From: an uncultured Christensenella sp. | GTDB lineage: Bacteria > Bacillota > Clostridia > Christensenellales > DTU072 | NCBI GenBank assembly: GCA_905210905.1 | Contig: CAJLYQ010000043.1 | Coordinates: forward strand, 1 to 17,716 | Direction: 5' to 3' | DNA length: 17,716 nucleotides | Shown here: one piece after another, positions 1 to 7,090 of the stretch | How positions within the stretch are numbered: position 1 is the stretch's first letter | Layout: each line of letters begins with the position of its first letter | Made by a program: the position numbers and the translations under genes | The notes under the pieces: generated by a model | The model's input: only the letters and a program-made list of their open reading frames with translations | Told to the model about the DNA's origin: nothing | Databases searched by the model: none

Positions 1-26
1 TGTAAAGTAAAGAAAACGCTATGTAT

Positions 27-41
27 GGGCGGGCGGGCGGG
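27..41 (+). repeat. G-quadruplex motif, copy 1 (four GGG runs, C loops)
   Basis: Four GGG runs (27-29, 31-33, 35-37, 39-41) are separated by single C bases, the ideal short-loop G-quadruplex pattern on the + strand. It lies about 140 bases before the ndoA start. Two further copies occur at 6975-6990 and 14729-14743. The motif itself is seen directly; folding and function are inference. A reading frame is open from base 1 to a stop at 139-141 through this copy, but since the other two copies lie between genes I take this one as non-coding too. Confidence 0.75.
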
Positions 42-180
42 ATTTTTAACGAAACGACCCCTCAAAACGAGCGAAAACGGTATATTTCTATCCGCTTTCG
101 GGAACAAACTATACGAACGAAAACCTTCCCCCGAAGAATAAGTATATAACGGGAAGAAAAATCGATACACGGAGGAAATT

Positions 181-522
181 ATGATTAAACGCGGCGAAAT
201 ATACTATGCGGATTTAAGCCCCGTCGTAGGGAGTGAACAAGGCGGAATAAGACCCGTTCTCGTAATCCAGAACGACGTCGGCAACAAATATTCCCCCACG
301 ATTATCGCCGCCGCAATCACTTCGCAACTAAGTAAAGCGCGGCTCCCCACGCATATAGAACTCGACACCACCACGGGTTTGCCGCGCGACAGCGTAGTCC
401 TTACCGAACAACTCCGCACGCTCGACAAACAGCGTCTGAAAGACAAAATAGGCGTTCTCGACAATCGCGCGATGACGAAAGTAAACAACGCCTTGATGAT
501 AAGTTTGGGATTCTTAAATTAG
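181..522 (+). CDS. ndoA: Type II toxin EndoA/MazF, mRNA interferase
   Basis: 113 residues, the full usual length of the MazF/PemK family and very similar throughout to Bacillus EndoA. These toxins are cytoplasmic endoribonucleases that cut single-stranded mRNA at short motifs and are held inactive by a MazE-type antitoxin. Visible family features are the start IKRGEIYYADLSP, the loop GGIRPVLVIQND with the catalytic Arg24, Thr48 in AAITSQ, and the EQLRT-DKQRL segment at 77-86. The start is supported by GGAGGA just upstream (171-176). The gene stands alone: no complete antitoxin frame is visible in the 180 bases before it, whereas in Bacillus the antitoxin gene directly precedes the toxin. It converges with the HAD gene 19 bases downstream. 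Family assignment is very secure; the RNA target motif cannot be read from sequence. Confidence 0.95.
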   Translation: MIKRGEIYYADLSPVVGSEQGGIRPVLVIQNDVGNKYSPTIIAAAITSQLSKARLPTHIELDTTTGLPRDSVVLTEQLRTLDKQRLKDKIGVLDNRAMTKVNNALMISLGFLN

Positions 523-541
523 CAATACGGTAACTTTAACT

Positions 542-1210
542 CTACAATATCGAGCAAATTTCTTTCCAGTCGAAAACAACGTAATCGACGGGTAAATCCG
601 TCGTAAGACGTTTAGGATTAAACCACATCGTCTTCATTCCGGCGTTTATTCCGCCTTTTACGTCGCTCGTAAGCGAATCACCTATACAAAGGGTGGCTTC
701 TCTTTCCGCTCCGCATTCTTTAAGGCAATAGTCGTAGTAAAGCGCGTTGGGTTTTGCATATCCGATATCTTCGGATATAAACACGCCTTTTACCATATCT
801 CCGAGTCCGCTGAGTTTAAGCCGACTTCTTTGGGTTTCGCCGTAACCGTTGGTCGTAATGAAAACGTCGTATTTTTTCGCAAGGTAACCGACGCCTTCTT
901 TCGCGCCTTTGATCCAAGGCGCGTGTTCTCCCAGTCTTGCCTGATATTCTTCTTCCGCTTTTATGGGATCGCCGTTTATTCCGGTTGTTTCAAAAAACTC
1001 GTAAAATCTGTCGTAAATCAGTTTTTCTTTCACGGTTTCGCCGCGTTCGAGTTTTTTCCAGTGTTTAATATTGATTTCGTCGTAAAGTTTATAGTTTTCT
1101 TCGTTGAACGGATAGCCGAGTTTTCCAAACGTGGCTTTTATCGCCGCTTTTTGCGCGGCGTTGAAGTCAAAAACCGTATCGTCTGCGTCTAAAAACAACG
1201 TCTTAAACAT
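542..1210 (-). CDS. HAD-family hydrolase, YjjG-type nucleotidase
   Basis: 222 residues. It has all four motifs of the haloacid dehalogenase phosphatases: motif I DADDTVFDF (nucleophile Asp8, acid/base Asp10), motif II TTNG (119-122), motif III Lys153 in YAKPNA, and motif IV GDSLTSDV (Asp178, Asp183). A helical cap lies between motifs I and II (about 15-90). The overall pattern, including ETQRSRLKLSGL after motif II, fits the YjjG/YfnB subfamily, which dephosphorylates pyrimidine nucleoside monophosphates including damaged ones. The substrate here is inferred. The start is supported by GGGAGT five bases before the ATG. It follows fumC by 47 bases with no terminator seen, so it is probably the last gene of the nfnA-nfnB-fumC operon. 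Confidence 0.88.
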   Translation of the reverse strand: MFKTLFLDADDTVFDFNAAQKAAIKATFGKLGYPFNEENYKLYDEINIKHWKKLERGETVKEKLIYDRFYEFFETTGINGDPIKAEEEYQARLGEHAPWIKGAKEGVGYLAKKYDVFITTNGYGETQRSRLKLSGLGDMVKGVFISEDIGYAKPNALYYDYCLKECGAEREATLCIGDSLTSDVKGGINAGMKTMWFNPKRLTTDLPVDYVVFDWKEICSIL

Positions 1211-1257
1211 TTTTACTCCCTGATTCTATTTTATTATCGAGTTTTTGCCGTCGTTCT

Positions 1258-2628
1258 TCAAATCATATTTTCCGGCAAAACGAGTTTATCGAATTCTTCG
1301 CCCGAAAGGTAACCGAGTTTTACGCAGGCTTCGCGCAGCGACGTTCCCGTTTCGTATGCGGTGGTCGCGACTTTTCCCGCTCTCTCGTGCCCTATGTAGT
1401 CGTTAAGCGCGGTAACGAGCATCAGACTTTGCGAAACGTAACGTTTCATTCTTCCTTCGTCCGCTTCTATTCCGTCTACGCATTTCGCGGCAAAACTGTT
1501 CATTCCGTCCGAAAGCAAACGCACGGATTGAAGAAAGTCGTATATTATTACCGGCATAAACGCGTTGAGTTCGAAGTTGCCCTGGCTTGCGGCAAAAGCG
1601 ATTGCGGTATCGTTTGCCATTACCTGAACGGCTATCATCGTAAGCGCTTCGCATTGCGTGGGGTTCGTCTTTCCGGGCATTTGCGAACTTCCCGGCTCGT
1701 TAGCAGGTATCTTGATTTCCGCAAGTCCGCAACGCGGTCCGCTCGCGAGCATTCTCACGTCGTTTGCGATTTTCATAAGGTTGCACGCGAGCGAGCGGAG
1801 AGCGCCGTGCGTCGTGGCGAGTTCGTCCTTATTCGCAAGCGCGTGAAACTTGTTCGCCGTGCTGTAAAAACTGTTGTTGGTAAACGAGTTTATTATGTTG
1901 ACAGCGGTTACCGCAAAGTTTTTCGGAGCGTTAAGCCCGGTTCCTACCGCCGTACCGCCGAGAGCAAGTCCTCTGAGCGCGCCCATACTTAGTTTTATCG
2001 CTTCGACGGGGCTTTCCACCGCTTCGCGCCAACCTGCTATTTCTTGCGAAAAAGCAATCGGCGTGGCGTCCTGCAAGTGCGTTCTGCCCACTTTGATTAC
2101 GCCTTCGTATTTTTTTTCGAGCCGCTCGAAACTCTTAACCAACCGTTCCGCCGCAGGCAAAAGGTTGTTGTCGATGGCGAGGACCGCCGCGATGTGCATT
2201 GCCGTAGGAAAAACGTCGTTTGAACTTTGGCTTAAATTGACGTCGTCGTTGGGGTGAAGAAGTCTTCTTCCGAGTCTTTCGTTGGCGCGGTTTGCGATAA
2301 CTTCGTTGACGTTCATATTCGTTTGCGTGCCGCTACCCGTTTGCCATACTTTAAGCGGAAAATGCGAATCGAGTTTGTTTTCTATTATCTCGTCGCAAAC
2401 GTGCGAAATTTCGCCGGCTTTTTCCGCCGTCATTTTTTCCGGTCTAAGCGTTCTGTTGACGAACGCGCACGCTTTTTTTACGTACGCTATCGCCTTGATA
2501 AGGTCCATCGGAACGGACTCTTCGCCTATTTGAAAATTAGTCAGACTTCTTTGAGTTTGCGCTCCCCAAAGTGCGTCTTTGGGAACCATTATTTCCCCCA
2601 TCGTATCTCTTTCATAGCGATATTCCAT
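1258..2628 (-). CDS. fumC: Class II fumarate hydratase
   Basis: 456 residues, normal length for FumC, the iron-independent homotetrameric fumarase that interconverts fumarate and L-malate in the cytoplasm. The fumarase/aspartase signature GSSQMPGKTNP is at 313-323, with the catalytic serine in its mobile loop. His184 in GRTHLQDATP, the TGSGTQTNMN substrate segment (97-106) and SSND (135-138) are all in place. HLQDATP and the absence of aspartase-type residues favour fumarase over aspartase. The start has AAAGGA about 9 bases upstream. It starts 14 bases after nfnB stops, so it is in the same operon. Joining it to a bifurcating transhydrogenase suggests that malate/fumarate flux is coupled to NADPH supply; that is inference. 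Confidence 0.96.
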   Translation of the reverse strand: MEYRYERDTMGEIMVPKDALWGAQTQRSLTNFQIGEESVPMDLIKAIAYVKKACAFVNRTLRPEKMTAEKAGEISHVCDEIIENKLDSHFPLKVWQTGSGTQTNMNVNEVIANRANERLGRRLLHPNDDVNLSQSSNDVFPTAMHIAAVLAIDNNLLPAAERLVKSFERLEKKYEGVIKVGRTHLQDATPIAFSQEIAGWREAVESPVEAIKLSMGALRGLALGGTAVGTGLNAPKNFAVTAVNIINSFTNNSFYSTANKFHALANKDELATTHGALRSLACNLMKIANDVRMLASGPRCGLAEIKIPANEPGSSQMPGKTNPTQCEALTMIAVQVMANDTAIAFAASQGNFELNAFMPVIIYDFLQSVRLLSDGMNSFAAKCVDGIEADEGRMKRYVSQSLMLVTALNDYIGHERAGKVATTAYETGTSLREACVKLGYLSGEEFDKLVLPENMI

Positions 2629-2642
2629 AAATAAACGTTCCT

Positions 2643-4022
2643 TTATTTCGTTAAATATTTTTCGATTGCTTCGGCTGCGGTTTTGCCTGCGCCCATTGCG
2701 CTGATAACGGTAGCGGCTCCGGTCACGGCGTCGCCGCCGGCGTACACGCCTTCTTTGCTCGTACGGTTGGTTTCTTCGTTTACGATTATGCCGCCGCGAG
2801 CGTTAAAATCGATTCCTTCCGACGTGTTTTTTATAAGCGGATTAGGGGTCGTGCCTATTGCGACGATAAAGCAATCCGCTTCGACGGTGATAAATTCTCC
2901 CGACGGGACGGGTCTTGCTCTTCCGCTTGCGTCCGGTTCTCCGAGGGTCATTTTTTCACATCTGATTTCTTTTACCCAACCGTTTTCGTCGCCGATTATT
3001 TCCACGGGGTTGGTTAACGTTTTGAACGCGATCCCTTCTTCTTTTGCGTGTTCGATTTCTTCCTTTCTCGCAGGGAGTTCTTTTTCTGTACGGCGATAAA
3101 CTATCGTGACGTCCGCACCCAAACGTTTAGCCGAACGAGCCGAGTCCATAGCGACGTTGCCGCCGCCGACTATTACCGCTTTTTTCGGGCGAAGAACGGG
3201 AGTATGCGAGTTTTCTTCGTACGCTTTCATAAGGTTTATTCTCGTCAGAAACTCGTTGCTCGAATACACTCCGCAAAGGTTTTCTCCTTTTATTTTCATA
3301 AAGGACGGAAGTCCTGCGCCCGTTCCTAAAAACGTTGCGTCGAACTCGTCTGTCAGTTCCGCAAGCGTGAGCGTTTTGCCGATTACAACGTTCGTTTCTA
3401 TCTTAACGCCGAGTTTCTTCAGTCCGTCGACTTCGATTTCGAGAATCTTTTTAGGCAAACGGAATTCGGGTATGCCGTATGCGAGAACGCCGCCTGCGGT
3501 ATGCAACGCTTCATAAATCGTCACGTCGAAACCTTTTTTCGCAAGCACGCCTGCGCAAGTAAGTCCGGACGGACCGCTGCCGACTACGGCTACCTTTTTG
3601 CCGTTTTTTGCCGTTTTTACCGTTTCTTCGGCGTTTGCCGACGCGTTATGGTAATCCGCAACGAAGCGTTCGAGCCTGCCGATACCCACGGGTTCGCCTT
3701 TGATACCGCGCACGCATTTGCCTTCGCACTGTCTTTCCTGCGGACAAACTCTGCCGCAAATCGCAGGGAGCGCGTTGTCCGTCGTGATGACTTTGTAGGC
3801 GTCTTCGAATTTTCCTTCGGCAACCAAAGCGACGAATTCGGGAATTTTTACTCCGACGGGGCAACCGAGCGTACACGGACGGTTTTTACAGTTAAGACAT
3901 CTTTTCGCCTCGTCGATTGCGTTTTCTATCGAGTAGCCGAGCGCGACTTCGTTAAAATTCGTCGCTCTGACGGCAGGGTCCTGACAGGGCATTTCGTTTT
4001 TCTTAAGCGACATATTAGGCAT
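2643..4022 (-). CDS. nfnB: NfnAB transhydrogenase, large subunit (GltD-like)
   Basis: 459 residues from the chosen start. Large subunit of the NADH-dependent reduced ferredoxin:NADP oxidoreductase, a cytoplasmic flavin-based bifurcating enzyme. An N-terminal region holds two four-cysteine sets for [4Fe-4S] clusters (Cys42, 45, 50, 54 and Cys89, 93, 99, 103). It is followed by an FAD site at GSGPSGL (148-154) and an NADP-type site at GGGNVAMD (286-293), then the C-terminal FAD motif YAGGDAVTGAATV. A longer frame reaches 4052, but GGGGAG stands 11 bases before the ATG at 4022, which also follows the nfnA stop by two bases, so translation is probably coupled. On its own it could be called a glutamate synthase small subunit, but no glutamate synthase large subunit gene is nearby and the NfnA partner decides the call. 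Confidence 0.93.
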   Translation of the reverse strand: MPNMSLKKNEMPCQDPAVRATNFNEVALGYSIENAIDEAKRCLNCKNRPCTLGCPVGVKIPEFVALVAEGKFEDAYKVITTDNALPAICGRVCPQERQCEGKCVRGIKGEPVGIGRLERFVADYHNASANAEETVKTAKNGKKVAVVGSGPSGLTCAGVLAKKGFDVTIYEALHTAGGVLAYGIPEFRLPKKILEIEVDGLKKLGVKIETNVVIGKTLTLAELTDEFDATFLGTGAGLPSFMKIKGENLCGVYSSNEFLTRINLMKAYEENSHTPVLRPKKAVIVGGGNVAMDSARSAKRLGADVTIVYRRTEKELPARKEEIEHAKEEGIAFKTLTNPVEIIGDENGWVKEIRCEKMTLGEPDASGRARPVPSGEFITVEADCFIVAIGTTPNPLIKNTSEGIDFNARGGIIVNEETNRTSKEGVYAGGDAVTGAATVISAMGAGKTAAEAIEKYLTK

Positions 4023-4024
4023 CG

Positions 4025-4864
4025 TTATTTTATCTCCCCGAAAAGTCTGCAAGCGTGTTCGTACTCCGCTTTTTCTTGCGCTTTATACGTTCTCGAACGA
4101 ACGAGCGTTTCGTCGAAATCGACTAAGTGACCGTCGAACTCCGGGCCGTCGACGCAAGCAAATTTGGTTTCGCCCCCTACGGTAAGACGGCAACCGCCGC
4201 ACATTCCCGTTCCGTCGATCATAATGGGGTTCATACTGACTACGGTTTTTATGCCGTAACGCTTGGTAAGCGCGGCGACGAATTTCATCATAATCAGCGG
4301 TCCGAAGACGTAAACGCAATCGTAGTTTTCTCCGCTTTCGACAAGTTTTTGCAACGCGTCGGTAACGAGTCCTTTTTCCCCTGCCGAGCCGTCGTCCGTC
4401 ATAAGTTTGAACACGTCGCAGGTTTGTTCGAACTTCTCTCTGAGTATAACGAGAGAAACGTTTCTGAACCCGGCTATACCGTGTACGACCGCTCCGCTTT
4501 CGGCGAGTTTTTTTGCTACGGGATACGCTATCGCGCACCCTACTCCGCCGCCGATAACCGCAACTTTTTTATACCCTTCGGTTTCCGTCGGTTTACCGAG
4601 CGGACCGGCTACGTCGGGGATATAATCGCCTACGCCGAGTTGCGCGAGTTTATACGTAGTCGCGCCGACCGTTTGGAAAATAATATCGAGTGTTCCTTTT
4701 TCTCTGTCGTACCCTGCAATCGTGAGGGGTATTCTTTCTCCGTCTTTTTCCGCGCGCAAAATCACGAACTGCCCCGCTTCCGCTTTTCTCGCGATAAGCG
4801 GCGCGTCGATAACGATTTCCGTTACGGCGTCGTTAAGCGCGTTCTTCTTCAAAATCTTGTTCAT
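4025..4864 (-). CDS. nfnA: NfnAB transhydrogenase, small subunit
   Basis: 279 residues from the chosen start. Sulfide/dihydroorotate dehydrogenase-like FAD/NAD-binding subunit that takes NADH electrons in the Nfn complex. It has an N-terminal flavin-binding barrel, with IPLTIAGYD near 45-53, and a nucleotide-binding GGGVGCA (105-111). Near the C-terminus is a [2Fe-2S] site at Cys222, Cys225 and Cys237. In the structurally studied Thermotoga enzyme an aspartate is the fourth ligand; Asp217 in the same loop is the obvious candidate here. A longer frame reaches 4906, but its first 14 residues look non-native and AAGGGA lies before the ATG at 4864. It is the first gene of the operon, about 60 bases after a likely transcription start. 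The pair is also known as sudB/sudA-type when sulfide dehydrogenase activity is meant. Confidence 0.93.
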   Translation of the reverse strand: MNKILKKNALNDAVTEIVIDAPLIARKAEAGQFVILRAEKDGERIPLTIAGYDREKGTLDIIFQTVGATTYKLAQLGVGDYIPDVAGPLGKPTETEGYKKVAVIGGGVGCAIAYPVAKKLAESGAVVHGIAGFRNVSLVILREKFEQTCDVFKLMTDDGSAGEKGLVTDALQKLVESGENYDCVYVFGPLIMMKFVAALTKRYGIKTVVSMNPIMIDGTGMCGGCRLTVGGETKFACVDGPEFDGHLVDFDETLVRSRTYKAQEKAEYEHACRLFGEIK

Positions 4865-4931
4865 TTTCTTAATCCCTTTTCGTCCGTCGCACGTCGCTAA
4901 GCGCACGCGAACGCATATGTATTTGTAAAAT

Positions 4932-4961
4932 ATTATAACTTTATTTATATGACGCTGTCAA
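4932..4961 (-). promoter_or_regulatory. SigA-type promoter of the nfnA operon
   Basis: On the minus strand, perfect TTGACA (4961-4956) and perfect TATAAT (4937-4932) are separated by 18 bases. The predicted transcription start near 4925 gives a leader of about 60 bases before the nfnA ATG. I see no strong hairpin or riboswitch in that leader. Confidence 0.8.
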
Positions 4962-5047
4962 ACGAAACTCGGATTTTTATTCTTTTGCCGATTTTATTTT
5001 CATTCTTTTCTGCTTTTCGCTGCGGAAGAATCTTATCTGTATATACG

Positions 5048-5081
5048 AAAAAAGGTAACCGTAGTTGTTTATACGGTTACC
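5048..5081 (-). terminator. Intrinsic terminator after the M23 gene
   Basis: A perfect 10-base inverted repeat GGTAACCGTA (5054-5063) / TACGGTTACC (5072-5081) with an 8-base loop is followed on the minus strand by six T (5053-5048). It lies 28 bases after the M23 stop. The + strand side is T-rich but less regular. Confidence 0.88.
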
Positions 5082-5108
5082 CTATTTTTATTATTTTGTT
5101 AAGTCTTT

Positions 5109-5828
5109 TTATTTACTCTCGGTCATTGTAAGGTAGGTTTCGGGATTAATTATTTCGCCGTTTTCCGTCACCGAGAAGTGAACGTGTGCGCCGAGCGAGT
5201 ATTCCGCGGTAGCGGTTACGCCCATCGTACCGATAATCGTGCCCTTGTTTACTTTTTGCCCTACCTTAACCGTCGGCTCGTTAAGCGACGAATAAATCGT
5301 AGATATTTTGTCGTTGTGTTTTATGGTTACGGTATGCCCGTTGAGTACGTCGTAGGTTACGCTCGTCACTTCGCCGTCGTAGCAGGACAGTACGTTGTCG
5401 CCGTCTTTTCCGCCGAAGTCGATACCGTTATGGACGGCGTAATGTTTAAGAGTGCTGTTCCATACGAGCGCGTCCATAGAATATTTTTGGATTACGTTGA
5501 CGGTTTTTACCGGTGCGCCGAACACGATTGCGGTGGGTTTTTCTTCGGGTTTTTCTTCGGGTTTTTCACCGGGTTTGTCGTTCGGTTTATCGTCGTCGGG
5601 TTTAACCACGGGGTCGTCGTCGGGCTTTACCACGGGATCGTCGTTGGGTTTCAGCACGGGATTATCCGGATTGTTTACGTCGTTTTTGCCGCCGATTACG
5701 CCGTTGTTGATCAGTACGGTAACCGTCACCATTGCCGCTATCGCAAGCAGGCAAACCGCCATTATAATGTAATACACGTTCTTTTTGAAGAACTGTTTTG
5801 CTTTCTGTGATGATTGTTTCTTTTCCAT
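5109..5828 (-). CDS. Membrane-anchored M23 (LytM) peptidase, SpoIIQ-like
   Basis: 239 residues from the chosen start. A short basic cytoplasmic head is followed by one membrane segment (about 19-41), an acidic/proline linker rich in KPDDDPVV and EKPE repeats (about 50-98), and an M23 domain (about 105-232). The zinc ligands are complete: His133 and Asp137 in HNGIDF, then His215 and His217 in GAHVHFSV, so it may cut peptidoglycan stem peptides outside the membrane. One membrane anchor plus one LytM domain, next to divergent ylbJ, fits SpoIIQ, the forespore protein of the engulfment channel. Bacillus SpoIIQ lacks the first histidine; some clostridial ones keep all ligands. An ordinary wall hydrolase remains possible. 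A longer frame reaches 5894, but GGAGGT lies directly before the ATG at 5828 and a promoter candidate overlaps the extra part. Confidence 0.85.
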   Translation of the reverse strand: MEKKQSSQKAKQFFKKNVYYIIMAVCLLAIAAMVTVTVLINNGVIGGKNDVNNPDNPVLKPNDDPVVKPDDDPVVKPDDDKPNDKPGEKPEEKPEEKPTAIVFGAPVKTVNVIQKYSMDALVWNSTLKHYAVHNGIDFGGKDGDNVLSCYDGEVTSVTYDVLNGHTVTIKHNDKISTIYSSLNEPTVKVGQKVNKGTIIGTMGVTATAEYSLGAHVHFSVTENGEIINPETYLTMTESK

Positions 5829-5862
5829 ATTTACCTCCGTTCGCTCATCATCGTTGTCGGTT

Positions 5863-5892
5863 AGATTATGAACGCTTTTTCTTCCGTTATAC
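5863..5892 (-). promoter_or_regulatory. Possible sporulation (SigE/SigF-like) promoter of the M23 gene
   Basis: On the minus strand, GTATAAC (5892-5886) and CATAATCT (5870-5863) are separated by 15 bases. CATAATCT matches six of eight positions of the SigE -10 consensus CATACAMT, and the GTATA box is also acceptable for SigF. No TTGACA/TATAAT pair is seen here. The predicted start near 5857 gives a leader of about 28 bases with GGAGGT before the ATG at 5828. This is a match by eye only. Confidence 0.4.
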
Positions 5893-5968
5893 ATAAAAAA
5901 TAAAAATTTTTTTGCTCGTCGAACGTCGATTTTTTAAGGAATTATCATTTTTTCGTGTGCGCGCGCGT

Positions 5969-6949
5969 ATGCTTAAACTAATGAAAAAGTTGCGCCTTTC
6001 GGCAAGAAACGTCGTTATTTTTCTCGTGCTTGTATTGCTCGTAATCTTTATTGCAGGCACGGAAACTTATCTTGGTTCGGTAAAAAACGGGCTTAATCTT
6101 TACGTCGTGGCGGTTCTTCCGTCGATGTTGCCTTTCTTTTTCTTTTCGAAACTTCTCACCGAACTCGACTTCGCTTCGGACGCCGGAAAAGTGCTTGCAA
6201 AGCCGCTTAATTTCCTTTACCGATCGCCGCCGCTCGGCGGTTACGTAATGATTATGAGTATGCTTTGCGGTTATCCGGTAGGGGCAAAACTCGTAGGAGA
6301 ATTCTATCAAAGCGGACTTATCGACGAAAAACAAGCAAAAAAAATCTCGTCGTTTACTTCGACGAGCGGACCGCTTTTTATCGTGGGAACGGTGGGCGTA
6401 AGTATGTTCGGGAACAAATCTTACGGTTTTATTTTGCTTATTTCACACTATCTGGGAACGCTTATCAACGGTTTGTTTTATCGCGGAAAACGCACCGAAA
6501 CCTTTTCCGCACCTACTCCGACCGTCAACGCTCCCGAAGACGTACTTAATAAAGTAATGTTAAATACGTTTCTCAGCGTGGGAATAGTCGGCGGATACAT
6601 TACCGTTTTTAATCTTCTGCTCGACGTGACGAACAACGTCGGCTTGATACCGCTTATTGCGCGCCTTTTTACAAAAATCGGAATAAACTCGCAAATTTCG
6701 TCCGCTTTTCTCGGCGGTCTTATCGAAATGACCAAAGGGTCGCTAATGCTATCTCAATCGGGTTTTCCCGTAACGGTCACCCTTCCGCTGGCTTGTTTTC
6801 TCGTAACTTTCGGCGGAATGAGCGTCACTTTTCAAAGTCTGACTTTCTTGTCGAGCGCAAAAATATCGCCGTCGTTTTACCTGTTAACGAAACTTACGCA
6901 AGGCATAATCTCTTCTTTAGTCTGCCTTTTACTTTGTTTAATTTTATAA
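5969..6949 (+). CDS. ylbJ: Sporulation integral membrane protein YlbJ
   Basis: 326 residues from the chosen start. Polytopic inner-membrane protein of the nucleoside-recognition/Gate family that includes YlbJ. In Bacillus, YlbJ is a SigE-dependent mother-cell protein needed for normal spore formation. Recognisable parts are the first membrane segment, then GLNLYVVAVLPSMLPFFFFSKLL, which matches the YlbJ N-terminal pattern, CGYPVGAKLVGE, and FTSTSGPLFIVGTVG. Several further hydrophobic segments run to the C-terminus. The start is uncertain: the frame opens with TTG at 5912; AAGGA at 5936-5940 is not well spaced from any in-frame start; ATG occurs at 5969 and 5981. I chose 5969 because family members begin shortly before the first membrane segment. 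It is transcribed away from the M23 gene. Confidence 0.85.
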   Translation: MLKLMKKLRLSARNVVIFLVLVLLVIFIAGTETYLGSVKNGLNLYVVAVLPSMLPFFFFSKLLTELDFASDAGKVLAKPLNFLYRSPPLGGYVMIMSMLCGYPVGAKLVGEFYQSGLIDEKQAKKISSFTSTSGPLFIVGTVGVSMFGNKSYGFILLISHYLGTLINGLFYRGKRTETFSAPTPTVNAPEDVLNKVMLNTFLSVGIVGGYITVFNLLLDVTNNVGLIPLIARLFTKIGINSQISSAFLGGLIEMTKGSLMLSQSGFPVTVTLPLACFLVTFGGMSVTFQSLTFLSSAKISPSFYLLTKLTQGIISSLVCLLLCLIL

Positions 6950-6974
6950 ACAATCCGCAAAAACTTCACTAAAT

Positions 6975-6990
6975 GGGGTGGGCGGGCGGG
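6975..6990 (+). repeat. G-quadruplex motif, copy 2
   Basis: GGGG (6975-6978), GGG (6980-6982), GGG (6984-6986) and GGG (6988-6990) are separated by single T, C and C bases. It lies 25 bases after the ylbJ stop, in the convergent gap. Flanks AACTTCACT before and CAGACGCACTC after resemble the flanks of copy 3 at 14729. Confidence 0.8.
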
Positions 6991-7015
6991 CAGACGCACT
7001 CGATTTTCCGCTCCT

Positions 7016-7045
7016 AATAAAAAAGCGGAACGTGTCATTCCGCTT
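7016..7045 (-). terminator. Intrinsic terminator of the aconitase operon
   Basis: A perfect 8-base stem AAGCGGAA (7023-7030) / TTCCGCTT (7038-7045) with a 7-base loop is followed on the minus strand by a T-tract (7024-7019, then ATT). It lies about 45 bases after the coiled-coil gene stop. A second small hairpin, AGTCCG (7053-7058) / CGGACT (7066-7071), precedes it. The sequence TTTCCGCT near 7006 can pair with the same AGCGGAA, so alternative folds exist for + strand transcripts from ylbJ. Confidence 0.8.
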
Positions 7046-7090
7046 CCTTGAAAGTCCGACTTACACGGACTAAGAGTTTGGTCGGCTATC

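Noticed and set aside
97..135. TTCGGG / CCCGAA inverted repeat before the toxin as an operator
   Set aside because: Six bases with a loop near 30 bases is expected by chance; no matching second site was seen.
1..141. Open frame 1 from the window edge to a stop at 139-141, as a possible end of an antitoxin or upstream gene
   Set aside because: It runs through the G-quadruplex repeat, shows no antitoxin-like sequence, and its stop is not closely coupled to the toxin start.
2643..4052. Longer form of nfnB overlapping nfnA by 28 bases
   Set aside because: The ATG at 4022 has a good GGGGAG ribosome site, follows the nfnA stop by two bases and gives the usual family length.
4127..4900. Long + strand frame opposite nfnA
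   Set aside because: Shadow of nfnA, with no ribosome site and no recognisable family.
4949..5131. A 60-residue + strand frame with hydrophobic stretches
   Set aside because: It reads through the strong M23 terminator hairpin, overlaps the end of the M23 gene and has no ribosome binding site.
7046..7090. Small RNA or riboswitch in the gap after the coiled-coil gene
   Set aside because: Only short hairpins are present, on the 3' side of the operon; no conserved RNA family pattern is recognised.
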